A stretch of DNA of 36,364 nucleotides from Amycolatopsis pithecellobii (GTDB lineage: Bacteria > Actinomycetota > Actinomycetes > Mycobacteriales > Pseudonocardiaceae). The position numbers and the translations under genes were made by a program. The stretch covers positions 1 to 36,364 of the forward strand of contig NZ_WMBA01000077.1 of NCBI RefSeq assembly GCF_009707865.1. Reading direction: 5' to 3'. Every line of letters starts with the position of its first letter. The first letter of the stretch is position 1. This document shows, piece after piece, positions 1 through 10,116 of this stretch. The notes beneath the pieces were generated by a model. It saw nothing but the letters and a program-made list of their open reading frames with translations. It searched no databases and had not been told where the DNA came from.

Positions 1-28
1 GTGGTGGGGGAGTGGTTGGCGGTAAGGG

Positions 29-56
29 GAGCCCCCGGCTTCCGGCCCGAGGGCTC
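29..56 (+). terminator. possible stem-loop upstream of uppP
   Basis: GAGCCC (29-34) can pair with GGGCTC (51-56), and CCGG-CTT-CCGG can fold inside. It may end a gene lying left of the window. There is no T-run, and no upstream gene is visible, so this is weak. The rest of 1-127 holds no gene I can support. Confidence 0.25.
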
Positions 57-127
57 TACGATCATCGCGGCAGATACTCTTCCGCACCGTGCAAAACAGA
101 CTTCACGCAACAAAGGCCCGGTGACCG

Positions 128-964
128 ATGGGCTGGTTCGAAGCACTCATCCTCGGCCTCGTGCAGGGCCTGACGGAGTTCCTGCCCATCTCATCGAGCG
201 CGCATCTGCGCATCACGGCCGCGCTCGCCGGCTGGCAGGATCCCGGCGCCGCGTTCACCGCGGTCATCCAGATCGGCACCGAACTGGCGGTGATCATCTA
301 CTTCGCGGGCAAGATCGGGCGGATCCTCCGTGCCTGGTTCCTGTCGATCTTCACCAGCCGGTGGCGGTCCGATCCCGACGCCCGGATGGGCTGGCTGGTG
401 ATCATCGGCTCGATCCCGATCGTCGTGCTGGGCCTGCTGTTCCAGGACGACATTCACACGACCTTCCGTGACCTCCGGCTCACCGCCACCGTGCTGATCG
501 TGTTCGGCATCGTCCTCGCGGTCGCCGACCGCGTGGGTGCCCAGACGCGGACACTCGACGACCTGACCGTCCCGCACGGCCTCGGTTTCGGGTTCGCGCA
601 GGCGCTGGCGCTGGTGCCGGGCGTGTCGCGCTCCGGCGGGACGATCACCGGTGGCCTGCTGCTCGGCTACACCCGCGCCGAGGCCACCGAGTACTCGTTC
701 CTGCTCGCGGTGCCCGCCGTGCTGGGCTCCGGCTTGTACGAGGTCACCAAGATCGGCGAGGGGACCAGCCCGCCGTGGGGGCCGACGATCCTGGCGACCC
801 TGGTGTCCTTCGGCGTCGGCTACGCGGTGATCGCCTGGCTCATGCGCTACATCAAGACGCGCAGCTACCTGCCGTTCGTGATCTACCGGGTGGCGCTCGG
901 CATCGCGCTGTTCGTGCTCATGGGCACCGGTGTACTCGACCCCAAGGCGGGCCCGACGTTCTGA
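128..964 (+). CDS. uppP: undecaprenyl-diphosphatase (BacA/UppP family)
   Basis: Integral membrane phosphatase that converts undecaprenyl diphosphate to the monophosphate, recycling the lipid carrier for cell-wall synthesis; family members confer bacitracin tolerance. The 278-aa product has the family's usual length. The (E/Q)xxxE motif is seen as Q13-E17 in GLTEFLPISSSAH, with H26 in the conserved SSSAH stretch. The second signature is PGVSRSGGT at 164-172, with R168 the expected catalytic Arg. Several hydrophobic segments follow. It is first in a three-gene plus-strand run, 21 bases ahead of the phosphatase gene. The uppP-phosphatase pair matches the Rv2136c-Rv2135c order in mycobacteria. 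Start at ATG 128. Confidence 0.96.
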   Translation: MGWFEALILGLVQGLTEFLPISSSAHLRITAALAGWQDPGAAFTAVIQIGTELAVIIYFAGKIGRILRAWFLSIFTSRWRSDPDARMGWLVIIGSIPIVVLGLLFQDDIHTTFRDLRLTATVLIVFGIVLAVADRVGAQTRTLDDLTVPHGLGFGFAQALALVPGVSRSGGTITGGLLLGYTRAEATEYSFLLAVPAVLGSGLYEVTKIGEGTSPPWGPTILATLVSFGVGYAVIAWLMRYIKTRSYLPFVIYRVALGIALFVLMGTGVLDPKAGPTF

Positions 965-985
965 CCACCACGTAGTCTGGCGCTC

Positions 986-1696
986 GTGGCAACAGTGATC
1001 CTCTTGCGGCACGGCCGGTCGACCGCGAACGGCTCCGGCGTGCTGGCCGGCCGGGCCCCCAAGGTGGGCATCGACGAGACCGGCCGCGCCCAGGCCAAGG
1101 CACTGCCGGAGCGGCTGGCCGGCGTGCCGCTGGCGGAGGCGGTCGTGTCGCCGATGTTGCGCTGCAAGCAAACCGTGGCGCCGCTGCTGGAGGCACGCGG
1201 GCTGCCCCGCACGGTCGAACCCCGGCTGTCCGAAGTGGACTACGGGGAGTGGACCGGCCGCGAGATCAAGACGCTGCTCAAGGAACCGCTGTGGCGGGTG
1301 GTGCAAGCACACCCGTCCGCGGCGGTGTTCCCCGGCGGCGAAGGGCTCGCGGCCATGCAGTCCCGCGCGGTGGCCGCGGTCCGCGAGCACGACGCCAGGA
1401 TCACGGCAGCGCACGGCGAGCACGCGGTGTGGTTGCTGTGCAGCCACGGTGACGTGCTCAAGTCGATCCTCGCCGACGCGCTCGGCCAGCATCTGGACGC
1501 GTTCCAGCGGATCGTCGTGGACCCCGCGTCGATCTCCGTCGTGCGCTACACCGAGACGCGGCCGTTCGTGGTGCGCGTCAACGACCACAGCTCGGATTTC
1601 GCCGGGGTGGTGCCCGAACCGCCGAAGCGCGGTAGGAAGAAGACATCCTCCGACGCCGAGATCGGGGGCTCGACGGGACGAAAGGGCCGCCAGTGA
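986..1696 (+). CDS. histidine phosphatase, MSMEG_4193-type
   Basis: Phosphoglycerate-mutase-like histidine phosphatase of 236 aa. The phosphate pocket is visible: R8-H9-G10 near the N-terminus (H9 is the phospho-acceptor), R59, acidic E83 and H154 in CSHGD. The N-terminal wording (LLRHGRSTANGSGVLAGR) fits the actinobacterial MSMEG_4193 group, whose substrate is unsettled. The last 25 or so residues are a basic, probably disordered tail. It starts at GTG 986 and its TGA overlaps the GTG of the next gene (GTGA, 1693-1696), which suggests translational coupling. It sits just downstream of uppP, as Rv2135c does in mycobacteria. A phosphatase fold is sure; the substrate is not. Confidence 0.9.
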   Translation: MATVILLRHGRSTANGSGVLAGRAPKVGIDETGRAQAKALPERLAGVPLAEAVVSPMLRCKQTVAPLLEARGLPRTVEPRLSEVDYGEWTGREIKTLLKEPLWRVVQAHPSAAVFPGGEGLAAMQSRAVAAVREHDARITAAHGEHAVWLLCSHGDVLKSILADALGQHLDAFQRIVVDPASISVVRYTETRPFVVRVNDHSSDFAGVVPEPPKRGRKKTSSDAEIGGSTGRKGRQ

Positions 1697-3750
1697 GCGA
1701 GCTTGCACCGGACAATCCGTTCGCGGAGCCGAGCCGACTGCCCTATGGGCTGCCGCCGTTCGACCGTATCGGCGAGGAGCACTACGCGCCGGCGTTCGAA
1801 GCAGGCCTGGCGGCGCATGCGGCCGAGATCGAAGCCATCGCCGCCGATCCCGAGCCGCCGACGTTCGACAACACGGTGGTCGCGCTGGAGCGCTCCGGCC
1901 GGCTGCTTTCCCGCGTGGCGTCGGTGTTTTTCAACCTCACCTCGTCGGACACCAACCCGGTGCTGCAGGACCTGCAGGCGCAGATCGCGCCGAAGCTCGC
2001 CGCGCACCACGACGCGGTCCACCTCGATCCGCGCCTGTACGCGCGGATCCGGGACCTGTTCGAGCGCCGCGAATCCCTTGGCCTGGACGCCGAATCCGCC
2101 TGGCTGCTCGAGCGCGTGCACACCGATTTCCAGCGGGCGGGCGCCGGACTGGGCGAGACCGAGCAGGCGCGGCTGCGTGAGCTCAACCAGGAGCTGTCCA
2201 CTTTGAGCACCCGGTTCCAGGAGAACCTGTTGCGCGACACCAATGATCTGGCTGTCGTGGTGGACGACGCGGGCGAGCTGGCCGGTCTGTCCGCGGACGC
2301 GGTGGCGGCGGCGAAGGAGGCCGCGACGGCACGGGGCGAACCGGACAAGTACCTGCTGAGCCTGAACCTGCCGACGTCGCAGCCGTTGCTGGCTTCACTG
2401 GAGAACCGTGCGCTGCGGGAACGGCTGTTCCGCGCTTCGACCGCACGCGGGAACCGGGGCGACGACAACGACAACGGCGCGGTGCTCACCCGGATCGCGG
2501 TGCTCCGGGCGGAACGCGCCGCGTTGCTCGGCTACCCGCATCACGCTGCGTACGTGATTTCCGACGAGACGGCCCGGACATCGGAGGCGGCGGCCGCGTT
2601 GCTGGAGCGGCTGGCCCCCGCCGCGGTGGCCAACGCCAAGCGAGACGCCGGGGAGCTGCAACGGTATCTGGAACAGGACGTCCCTGGGGCGATGCTGGAG
2701 CCGTGGGACTGGGCGTTCTACGCGGAGCGGGTCCGCAAGGCGCGCTACGACATCGACGACGCGACGCTGCGGCCGTACTTCGAACTGGATCGCGTGGTGC
2801 GCGATGGGGTGTTCTACGCGGCGAACCGGTTGTACGGCTTGAGTTTCACCGAGCGGGACGACCTTCCCGCATACCACCCCGGGGTACGGGTGTTCGAGGT
2901 GTCCGATGTGGACGGTTCGCCGCTGGGTCTGTTCCTCGGCGACTACTACACGCGGGATTCCAAGCGCGGCGGCGCGTGGATGAACACGTTCGTGGATCAG
3001 TCGGATCTCCTGGGCGAGCGCCCGGTCGTGGTGAACAACCTGAACATCTCGCGCCCGCCGGACGGTGAGCCCACGCTGCTGACCTACGACGAGGTCATCA
3101 CGTTGTTCCACGAGTTCGGGCATGCGCTGCACGCGTTGCTGTCGGCGGTGCGGTACCCGGCGTTCTCGGGCGCCAACGTGCCGCGCGACTTCGTGGAGTA
3201 CCCGTCGCAGGTCAACGAGATGTGGATGTTGTGGCCCGAGGTGCTGGCCAACTACGCCAAGCATCACCGCACGGGGGAGCCGTTGCCGGCGCAGCTGGTG
3301 GCGCGGCTGGCGGAGTCGGCGCAGTACGGCCAGGGATACTCGACCACGGAGTATCTGTCGGCGGCGTTGCTGGATCAGGCGTGGCACAGCATCACGCCGG
3401 ATGACGAGATCGGTGACGTGGACCGGTTCGAGGCGGCCGCGCTGGAGAAGGCAGGGGTGGCGTTGCCGGTGGTCCCGCCGCGCTACCACAGCACCTACTT
3501 CGCGCATGTGTTCAGCGGTGGCTATTCGGCGGGCTATTACTCCTACATCTGGAGTGAGGTCCTCGATGCGGACACGGTGGAGTGGTTCCGTGAGAACGGC
3601 GGCTTGACCAGGGCGAACGGTGACCATTTCCGCCGCGAACTGCTCAGCAAGGGCGGCAGTGGCGACGCGATGACAGCATTCCGCACCTTCCGCGGCCGCG
3701 ACCCGGAGATCACCCCGCTCCTCCAGCGCCGGGGGCTCACCGCGGCCTGA
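1693..3750 (+). CDS. M3 family metallopeptidase (peptidyl-dipeptidase/oligopeptidase A type)
   Basis: Zinc oligopeptidase of 685 aa, the normal size for the Dcp/PrlC branch of family M3 (thimet oligopeptidase fold). The motif HEFGHALH places zinc ligands H473 and H477 and catalytic E474; the third ligand should be the Glu in the EYPSQVNE stretch about 28 residues later. The C-terminal YHSTYFAH and GGYSAGYYSY segments are typical substrate-binding elements. No signal peptide, so a cytoplasmic role in degrading short peptides is expected. It starts at GTG 1693 inside the stop of the phosphatase gene and ends 37 bases before a strong inverted repeat. Whether it releases dipeptides or cuts internally cannot be read from sequence. 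Confidence 0.94.
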   Translation: MSELAPDNPFAEPSRLPYGLPPFDRIGEEHYAPAFEAGLAAHAAEIEAIAADPEPPTFDNTVVALERSGRLLSRVASVFFNLTSSDTNPVLQDLQAQIAPKLAAHHDAVHLDPRLYARIRDLFERRESLGLDAESAWLLERVHTDFQRAGAGLGETEQARLRELNQELSTLSTRFQENLLRDTNDLAVVVDDAGELAGLSADAVAAAKEAATARGEPDKYLLSLNLPTSQPLLASLENRALRERLFRASTARGNRGDDNDNGAVLTRIAVLRAERAALLGYPHHAAYVISDETARTSEAAAALLERLAPAAVANAKRDAGELQRYLEQDVPGAMLEPWDWAFYAERVRKARYDIDDATLRPYFELDRVVRDGVFYAANRLYGLSFTERDDLPAYHPGVRVFEVSDVDGSPLGLFLGDYYTRDSKRGGAWMNTFVDQSDLLGERPVVVNNLNISRPPDGEPTLLTYDEVITLFHEFGHALHALLSAVRYPAFSGANVPRDFVEYPSQVNEMWMLWPEVLANYAKHHRTGEPLPAQLVARLAESAQYGQGYSTTEYLSAALLDQAWHSITPDDEIGDVDRFEAAALEKAGVALPVVPPRYHSTYFAHVFSGGYSAGYYSYIWSEVLDADTVEWFRENGGLTRANGDHFRRELLSKGGSGDAMTAFRTFRGRDPEITPLLQRRGLTAA

Positions 3751-3787
3751 TCGTGGTAATTCGCCGATGTCGAGGGGCGAGCGCCAA

Positions 3788-3837
3788 CGTCGGGGACCGT
3801 TCTCGCCGGACAGAACGGACGAGAACGGTCCCCGACG
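3788..3837. terminator. bidirectional terminator between M3 peptidase and mdh
   Basis: A perfect 18-bp inverted repeat: CGTCGGGGACCGTTCTCG at 3788-3805 and its exact complement at 3820-3837, with a 14-base loop. It lies between two convergent genes (stops at 3750 and 3847), the classic position for a shared terminator. There is no T-run on either side, which is usual for high-GC actinobacterial terminators. Confidence 0.82.
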
Positions 3838-3846
3838 GGCAAGACG

Positions 3847-4832
<986 letters not shown>

Positions 4833-4836
<4 letters not shown>

Positions 4837-6995
4837 GGCGTACTCCTGCGGACGTTCTCTTGGCTTCTGTCCGTGACTCTATCGGCCGCTGCCTGCGCTG
4901 ACGCGGTGCGTCGCCCCACACCCGGCTTGACCGATTCCGCCGCCGGAACCTCGAAAACCCGGCCCAGCACCAGAACCGCCTCGTCAAGGCGGCTCAAGCT
5001 GGTCAGCACCGACCGGGCGTGGCGGCTGTCGGACTCGACCGTGATCGGCGTCTCAGTATCGCGGTCGAGTTTGCGTGGCGTGGCGCCGTCGAGCGTCTCG
5101 GCGAGTACCTCGACATTCTGCGTGACCCGGTCGACCAGTTCGGTGAGCCGGTCGTCCCCGGCGAGCAGACCCGGTTCGGCGCGGGCGGCGACATGCCGCA
5201 CGCGGAAGGCGATCCGGTCGAGCGTGGTGACCACATAGGACCCGTAGCTGCGGCGGCTGGCGAGGCTGATCGGGTGGATGAGCGGCTCGATCGTGGTCCG
5301 GACCTGTTCGACCGTGCGGTCCAGCTCGCGCGACAGCTCGATGATGTTGACGTTGTCCTGTCCCGACAGCAGCACCTCGGCCTGATCGAGGAATTCGTGC
5401 AGCGCCGCCAGCACCGCCTTGAAGTCCGAGCGCAGCACCGTGCGGGTGCGCACCGGCAGGACCGCGACCGCGGCCAGGATCCCGGCGGCGGCGCCGACCG
5501 CGGTCTCCGCGACCCGCAGCCACAGCACGTCGACGGTGAACGTGCCGAGCAGGCTGTAGAGCAGACCGAGCATGCACGTGATGAAGAACGACATCACCAG
5601 CTGCGACACGCGCGCGGTGTAGACGACGCAGAACACGCACACCAGGATCAGCGCGACGGTCAGCGCGAAGTTGCCGGTGACCAGCAGGGCGAGCAGCATC
5701 CCGCCGAAGATCCCGGCCACCGTGCCCGACACCCGCCGGAAACCCTTCACGAACGCCGCGCCGGTGGTGGAGGTGTTGAGGAACACGACGAACACCGTCA
5801 GCACCGCCCAGTACCAGCGCTGGTGCGAGACGAGTTCCCCGCCGATGACGGCGAGGGTGCCGCCGATCATCGCCTGTAGCGCGGCGCGGGCCTGATTGTC
5901 GAACGCCAGCAAGGGTTTCTTCCTGGGTGCGGGCTCCTCGGGCAGCTCGGCCTCGGCGGAGTAGTCGTGCTCGGCGATCCGCTGCGCGTTGACGTCCGCC
6001 AGCGCCAGCTCGGCGATCGCGCGGCGCAGCTCGTCGCCGGGCTCGGCCTTGTCACCGAGCCGGCTGCCGCTGACGAGCATCCGGCTGAACTGCCCGGTCT
6101 CGCTGATGACCGGCAGCTCGCGTGGGTCGTGCTCGATGAGGGACTCGAACCGCAGGATGCTGCCGACGAGCTCGTCGCGGACCTCGTCCGGCAGCTTCTC
6201 GGTGTTGGTGCGGCGGGCGGCGTGGGAGAGCCACTGGGCGGCGAGCTCGACCTCGATCGCGCGGCGCCGCAACAGTTCCGACGCCGGCGGGTCGAGCACC
6301 TCGTCGATCGCGTCCTCGATCATCAGCACCGCTTCGTGCAGCCGGGTGTCGGCGTGGCGCAACTGGGTGCGGCGCCGCTCGCTGCCGCCGCTCGCGAGAT
6401 AGGCCGCCGCGGCGGCCGCATGCCTGCCGAGGCGGGCCCGGAACGCGCCGCGGATGCGCACCAGTTCGCGTTCCGGGTCGCGGCGCAGGATCACGAACCG
6501 CATCACCGCGTTGCTGCCGATGCCCAGCGCCAGCGCCGGCAGGTACAGCGGCAGCTGGTCGAAGCGGATCTGCAGGAACATCGCGAAGAAGAACATGAAG
6601 AACGCGAGCGCGCCGATCGCGGGGCCGCGTGGGGCGAACCGCTGTGCGTAGACGGCCAGGAAGATCAGCAGGATGAACAGCACGCTGTCCAGCGGTGGCC
6701 GGGTGCTGCCGAGCGCGGCGACGGTGAGCGACAGCGCGCCGCCGCACATCGCCAGGATCAAGGTCACCGCCTGGGCGGACTCGGTGCGGTCGTTGACCGT
6801 GAACGCCGACTGCATGGCCGCGATCGCGGCGACCAGGATCTCCGGGACGGGGCGGCCGAGGATGCCGAGCACCGCGATCGCGAGCACGATGCCGCCGACC
6901 CCCAGTGTCGCGCGCCGTGCCCGCAGCAGGCCGGGATCGGCCGCGATGAGCCGGTCACGCAACCGTTCGACGGTCGTGGTGAGAGTGTCGATCAT
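4833..6995 (-). CDS. FUSC family membrane protein
   Basis: 720-aa membrane protein of the fusaric-acid-resistance/aromatic-acid-exporter-like superfamily. A first block of hydrophobic helices runs from about residue 28 to 175. A long charged cytoplasmic stretch with many Arg/Glu follows (about 180-365), then a second block at about 370-510 that includes the family-typical HQRWYWAVLTVFVVF and VKGFRRVSGTVAGI segments. The tail of about 200 residues is soluble. These proteins are thought to export aromatic acids or other small anions; the substrate here is unknown. It overlaps the mdh start by four bases. The gap of 133 bases to the upstream GH92 gene contains a probable terminator, so its own promoter should lie there. 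Confidence 0.85.
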
Positions 6996-7092
6996 CGGCG
7001 ACCGGCCACGGGTTTCTCTCCAGTGCGGGGCTGGGCGGCTGCTGGCTTCGTGTGGTCGAGAGTACGCATGGGCGGTGTGTGGCGGGGGTTTC

Positions 7093-7128
7093 GCCCGGCT
7101 CCGATGAGGGGTTCATCACCGGCCGGGC
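7093..7128 (-). terminator. nested stem-loop directly after the second GH92 gene
   Basis: GCCCGGC (7093-7099) pairs with GCCGGGC (7122-7128), and inside it GATGA (7103-7107) pairs with TCATC (7113-7117). It begins at the base after the GH92 stop codon (7129-7131) and would separate that transcript from the FUSC-mdh unit. No T-run follows. Confidence 0.5.
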
Positions 7129-10116
7129 TCACGCGGCGAGGAGTTCCCATTGGGCGAGGGTCAGTTTCCGTCCGTGGCAGGCGGTGAAGCGCAGCCGGTA
7201 ACGCGCGTGCGCGGCAGGTCGGGACAGCGCGAACGGCCGCGTTTGCCGCGGCCACGGGAAAGTCTCGTCCGTCCGGCGGTCGAGCAGCACCCAACGCCGG
7301 CCGTCGTCGGACCCTTCCAGTACCCAGGCCTCCGGCGCGCCGCGGGTGCCGGACGTCAGCGTGTAGATCTCCACCGGCCGGGGCGGACCGTCCACTGTGT
7401 ACTCGATCACCGGAGTCGCGGTGGCGAACGTGATCTGGGTGCGGCTCGTGTCGTCGAACAACGCGGCCAGATCCGGGCGCGAGTGCCCGGCGAGATCGGT
7501 CAGCGGCCGCGGCGCCGCGTCTCCACCGGTCAGCGACGGCGGCGGGCTGCCCCAGCCGGACGGCTCCTCGCCGAGCGTGAACTCCAGCCTCGCCCCGGCG
7601 GTGAGCACGTCATGTGAGATCCAGGACCGCTCGTGCGGCTCGTCGTCGACCAGCAGGCTCTGCACGTACGCTCCGCTGCCGGACGTGGTGATCGTCAGGT
7701 GTTTCCCGTTCTCCAGCACGACATCCGCACGCGGGAACAGCGGCGCGCCCAGCACGTACACCGGGCTGCCGACCGCGAGCGGATACAACCCGAGCGCCGC
7801 GAAGACGTACCACGCGGACATCTCGCCGTTGTCTTCGTCACCGGGGTAGCCCTGCCCGATATCGCTGCCCAGATAGCACCGGGTGAGCACCTCACGCACC
7901 ACGGCCTGTGCCTTCGCCGGCACACCCGCGTAGTGGTACATGAACGGAACGTGGTGTGAGGGCTGGTTGGAATGCCCGTACTGGCCCAGCCGGACATCCC
8001 GCGCCTCGGTCATCTCGTGGATGATCCCGCGGTAGGAACCCGGATTCCGGCCGGTTTCCGGAGTGGCGAAGAAAGTGTCCAATTTGGACTCCAGTGCGGC
8101 GCGTCCGCCGAGCAGGTTCGCCAGCCCGTTCCCGTCATGGGGCACGGAAAACGCCATGTTCCAGCCGTCGGTTTCGGTGTAGTCGTAACCCCACACGGTG
8201 GGGTCGTACTTGTCCGGCGCCCAGCGCCACCGGCCGTCGCGGTGGCGGCCCTGGAAGAAGCCGGTGCGCTCGTCGAAGTGGTGCACATAGCCCGCGGCGC
8301 GCTGGCGGAAGTACTTCGCCTCGTCCGGTTTTCCCAGTGCCTGCGCGAGATTCGCGAGGGCGAAGTCGTTGACATACCCTTCCAGCGCCCAGGAAAGCCC
8401 TTCCGGTGTGGTCAACGGGGTGTAGCCGAGGAAGATCGACTCGGCCAGTCCCTTGCGGCCCACAGCGCGCTCCGGCGGGGCCACGGTCGCGTTCTTCATC
8501 GCGGCTTCGTAGGCGGCGTGCACGTCGAACCCGCGCACTCCCTTGAGATACGCGTCGGCGAACGCGACGTCGGAACTGGTGCCGGTCATCAGATCCGCGT
8601 AGCCGGGGGAGGACCAGCGCGCGATCCAGCCGCCTTCGCGATACTGCTGCACGAACCCGTCGATCAGCTCTCCGCACCGGCCCGGCGCGAGCAGGGCATA
8701 CGCGGGCCAGGTGGTGCGATAGGTGTCCCAGAACCCGTTGTTGACCGACATCGGCCCGTCCATGACCTTCGCGCCGGTCCGTTTGCGGGTGCTGGGCCAC
8801 CGCCGCCGCACGACGGGGCTGGCGTGCCTGCGTCCCGACGGTGTCTCCTCGTGGCCGGAGTTCGGGTAGAGGAACAACCGGTACAGGCACGAATAGAACG
8901 TGATCAGCTGGTCCTCGTTCGCGCCGTCGAGCTCGACCCGGCCGAGCAGGTCCTGCCACGCCTGCCGCGCGCTGTCGCACACGTGCTCGAACGTCGTCCC
9001 GGCGGGCATCTCCGCGTCCAGGTTGTGCCGGGCCTGTTTCAAGCTGATCAGCGAGGTCGCGATCCGCAGTTCGACGGTGGACGTGCCGAACGACAGCGTC
9101 TTGCCCTGCTTGGTGCCGGGCCGGTCGAAGGTGCCGTAGACGAACATCCGCCGCGCCCCGGCGGAAAGCCGGCTGCGCACCGAGGTGTATCCGGTGACCA
9201 CGCCCTGTGCCGGGTCGAGCCGGATACCGCCGCGGTTGCAGGCGAACCGGACGGATGCCTTGCCGGGGAAGGAAAACCGGAACAACGCGGCGTGGTCGGC
9301 GGGTGCCAGATCGGCGGTGATTCCGCTGTCGAACCGCACGCCGTAGTGGTAAGGGCGATCGATCTCGTGGTCGTGCCCGAATGTCAGGTCGCCCTCGGGC
9401 ACGATGTGGAACGTGTGCCGGTCGCCCATCCACGGGCTCGGCTGGTGGCTGAGTGCGAACCCCTCCAGGCGTGGCCGGTTCGCGGCGTTGTTGCGGCGGT
9501 GGTACTCGTACAGCCAAGTTGTCGAAGACGCGTCGGTTACCGGGGTCCAGAAGTTGAACCCGTGCGGCACAGCGGTCGCGGGAAAGGTGTTGCCCCGCGA
9601 GAACTCCGCGCTGGACTGGGTGCCGCGGGTGGTGTGCACCCAGTCGACGGGGGCGTGGTAACGCGGCGGCCGGTCGGCGATGCGGACGTCGTCCAGCCAG
9701 CCGGTGGCGTCCGGTCCGTCCAGGACGATCGCGCGCACGGTCCGGCCGGCCGGGATCAGGCGGCGCACGAGGTTCCACTGGTCCGGGTACAGCGTCTTCG
9801 GATCCAGTGCCCCGGCGAGGGTGCTGCCATCATCCAGTTCCACGTCGAGCGCGATTCCCAGGCCGTCCTCGGGAAAGACCACATAGGACAGTTCGGTGTG
9901 CTTGCCGGCCACGATGTCCACCTCGAACAGCCGCACCCGGCGCGGCCGCTCGTACCTCAACGCTCGGACCCCGGTGAAGCCGACGCCCGGCTTGGCGGTG
10001 GGGGAGCGCGAAGGACCGGAGCCGACCGTGCCGGCGAGCGGGACAGGGTCCCCTTCTTCGAACGACGAACAGAACCGGTCAGGGATCACATTCCCACGGT
10101 AACCGCCGGTGCTCAC
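7129..10116 (-). CDS. GH92 family glycosidase without signal peptide
   Basis: 995-aa glycoside hydrolase family 92 protein; the family consists mainly of calcium-dependent, inverting exo-alpha-mannosidases. A GH92 N-terminal beta-sandwich (about 150-400) precedes the (alpha/alpha)6 catalytic part (about 400-840) and a discoidin-like (CBM32/F5-8C) domain at about 880-995. E648 in YTETDGW is the likely catalytic acid. D760-E761-D762 in GDEDNGEMSAWY corresponds to the family's base region. The start is GTG 10116, whose GTGA overlaps the stop of the upstream paralogue. No signal peptide is present. The product begins almost at the point where the mature paralogue begins (FCSSFEEG here, FSSSFEPG there) and lacks the paralogue's N-terminal discoidin domain. 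It may act in the cytoplasm on imported sugars; linkage specificity cannot be told. Confidence 0.9.
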   Translation of the reverse strand: MSTGGYRGNVIPDRFCSSFEEGDPVPLAGTVGSGPSRSPTAKPGVGFTGVRALRYERPRRVRLFEVDIVAGKHTELSYVVFPEDGLGIALDVELDDGSTLAGALDPKTLYPDQWNLVRRLIPAGRTVRAIVLDGPDATGWLDDVRIADRPPRYHAPVDWVHTTRGTQSSAEFSRGNTFPATAVPHGFNFWTPVTDASSTTWLYEYHRRNNAANRPRLEGFALSHQPSPWMGDRHTFHIVPEGDLTFGHDHEIDRPYHYGVRFDSGITADLAPADHAALFRFSFPGKASVRFACNRGGIRLDPAQGVVTGYTSVRSRLSAGARRMFVYGTFDRPGTKQGKTLSFGTSTVELRIATSLISLKQARHNLDAEMPAGTTFEHVCDSARQAWQDLLGRVELDGANEDQLITFYSCLYRLFLYPNSGHEETPSGRRHASPVVRRRWPSTRKRTGAKVMDGPMSVNNGFWDTYRTTWPAYALLAPGRCGELIDGFVQQYREGGWIARWSSPGYADLMTGTSSDVAFADAYLKGVRGFDVHAAYEAAMKNATVAPPERAVGRKGLAESIFLGYTPLTTPEGLSWALEGYVNDFALANLAQALGKPDEAKYFRQRAAGYVHHFDERTGFFQGRHRDGRWRWAPDKYDPTVWGYDYTETDGWNMAFSVPHDGNGLANLLGGRAALESKLDTFFATPETGRNPGSYRGIIHEMTEARDVRLGQYGHSNQPSHHVPFMYHYAGVPAKAQAVVREVLTRCYLGSDIGQGYPGDEDNGEMSAWYVFAALGLYPLAVGSPVYVLGAPLFPRADVVLENGKHLTITTSGSGAYVQSLLVDDEPHERSWISHDVLTAGARLEFTLGEEPSGWGSPPPSLTGGDAAPRPLTDLAGHSRPDLAALFDDTSRTQITFATATPVIEYTVDGPPRPVEIYTLTSGTRGAPEAWVLEGSDDGRRWVLLDRRTDETFPWPRQTRPFALSRPAAHARYRLRFTACHGRKLTLAQWELLAA

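Noticed and set aside
191..1708. 505-codon minus-strand frame across uppP and the phosphatase
   Set aside because: Both overlapped genes have full catalytic motifs on the plus strand; this frame has none.
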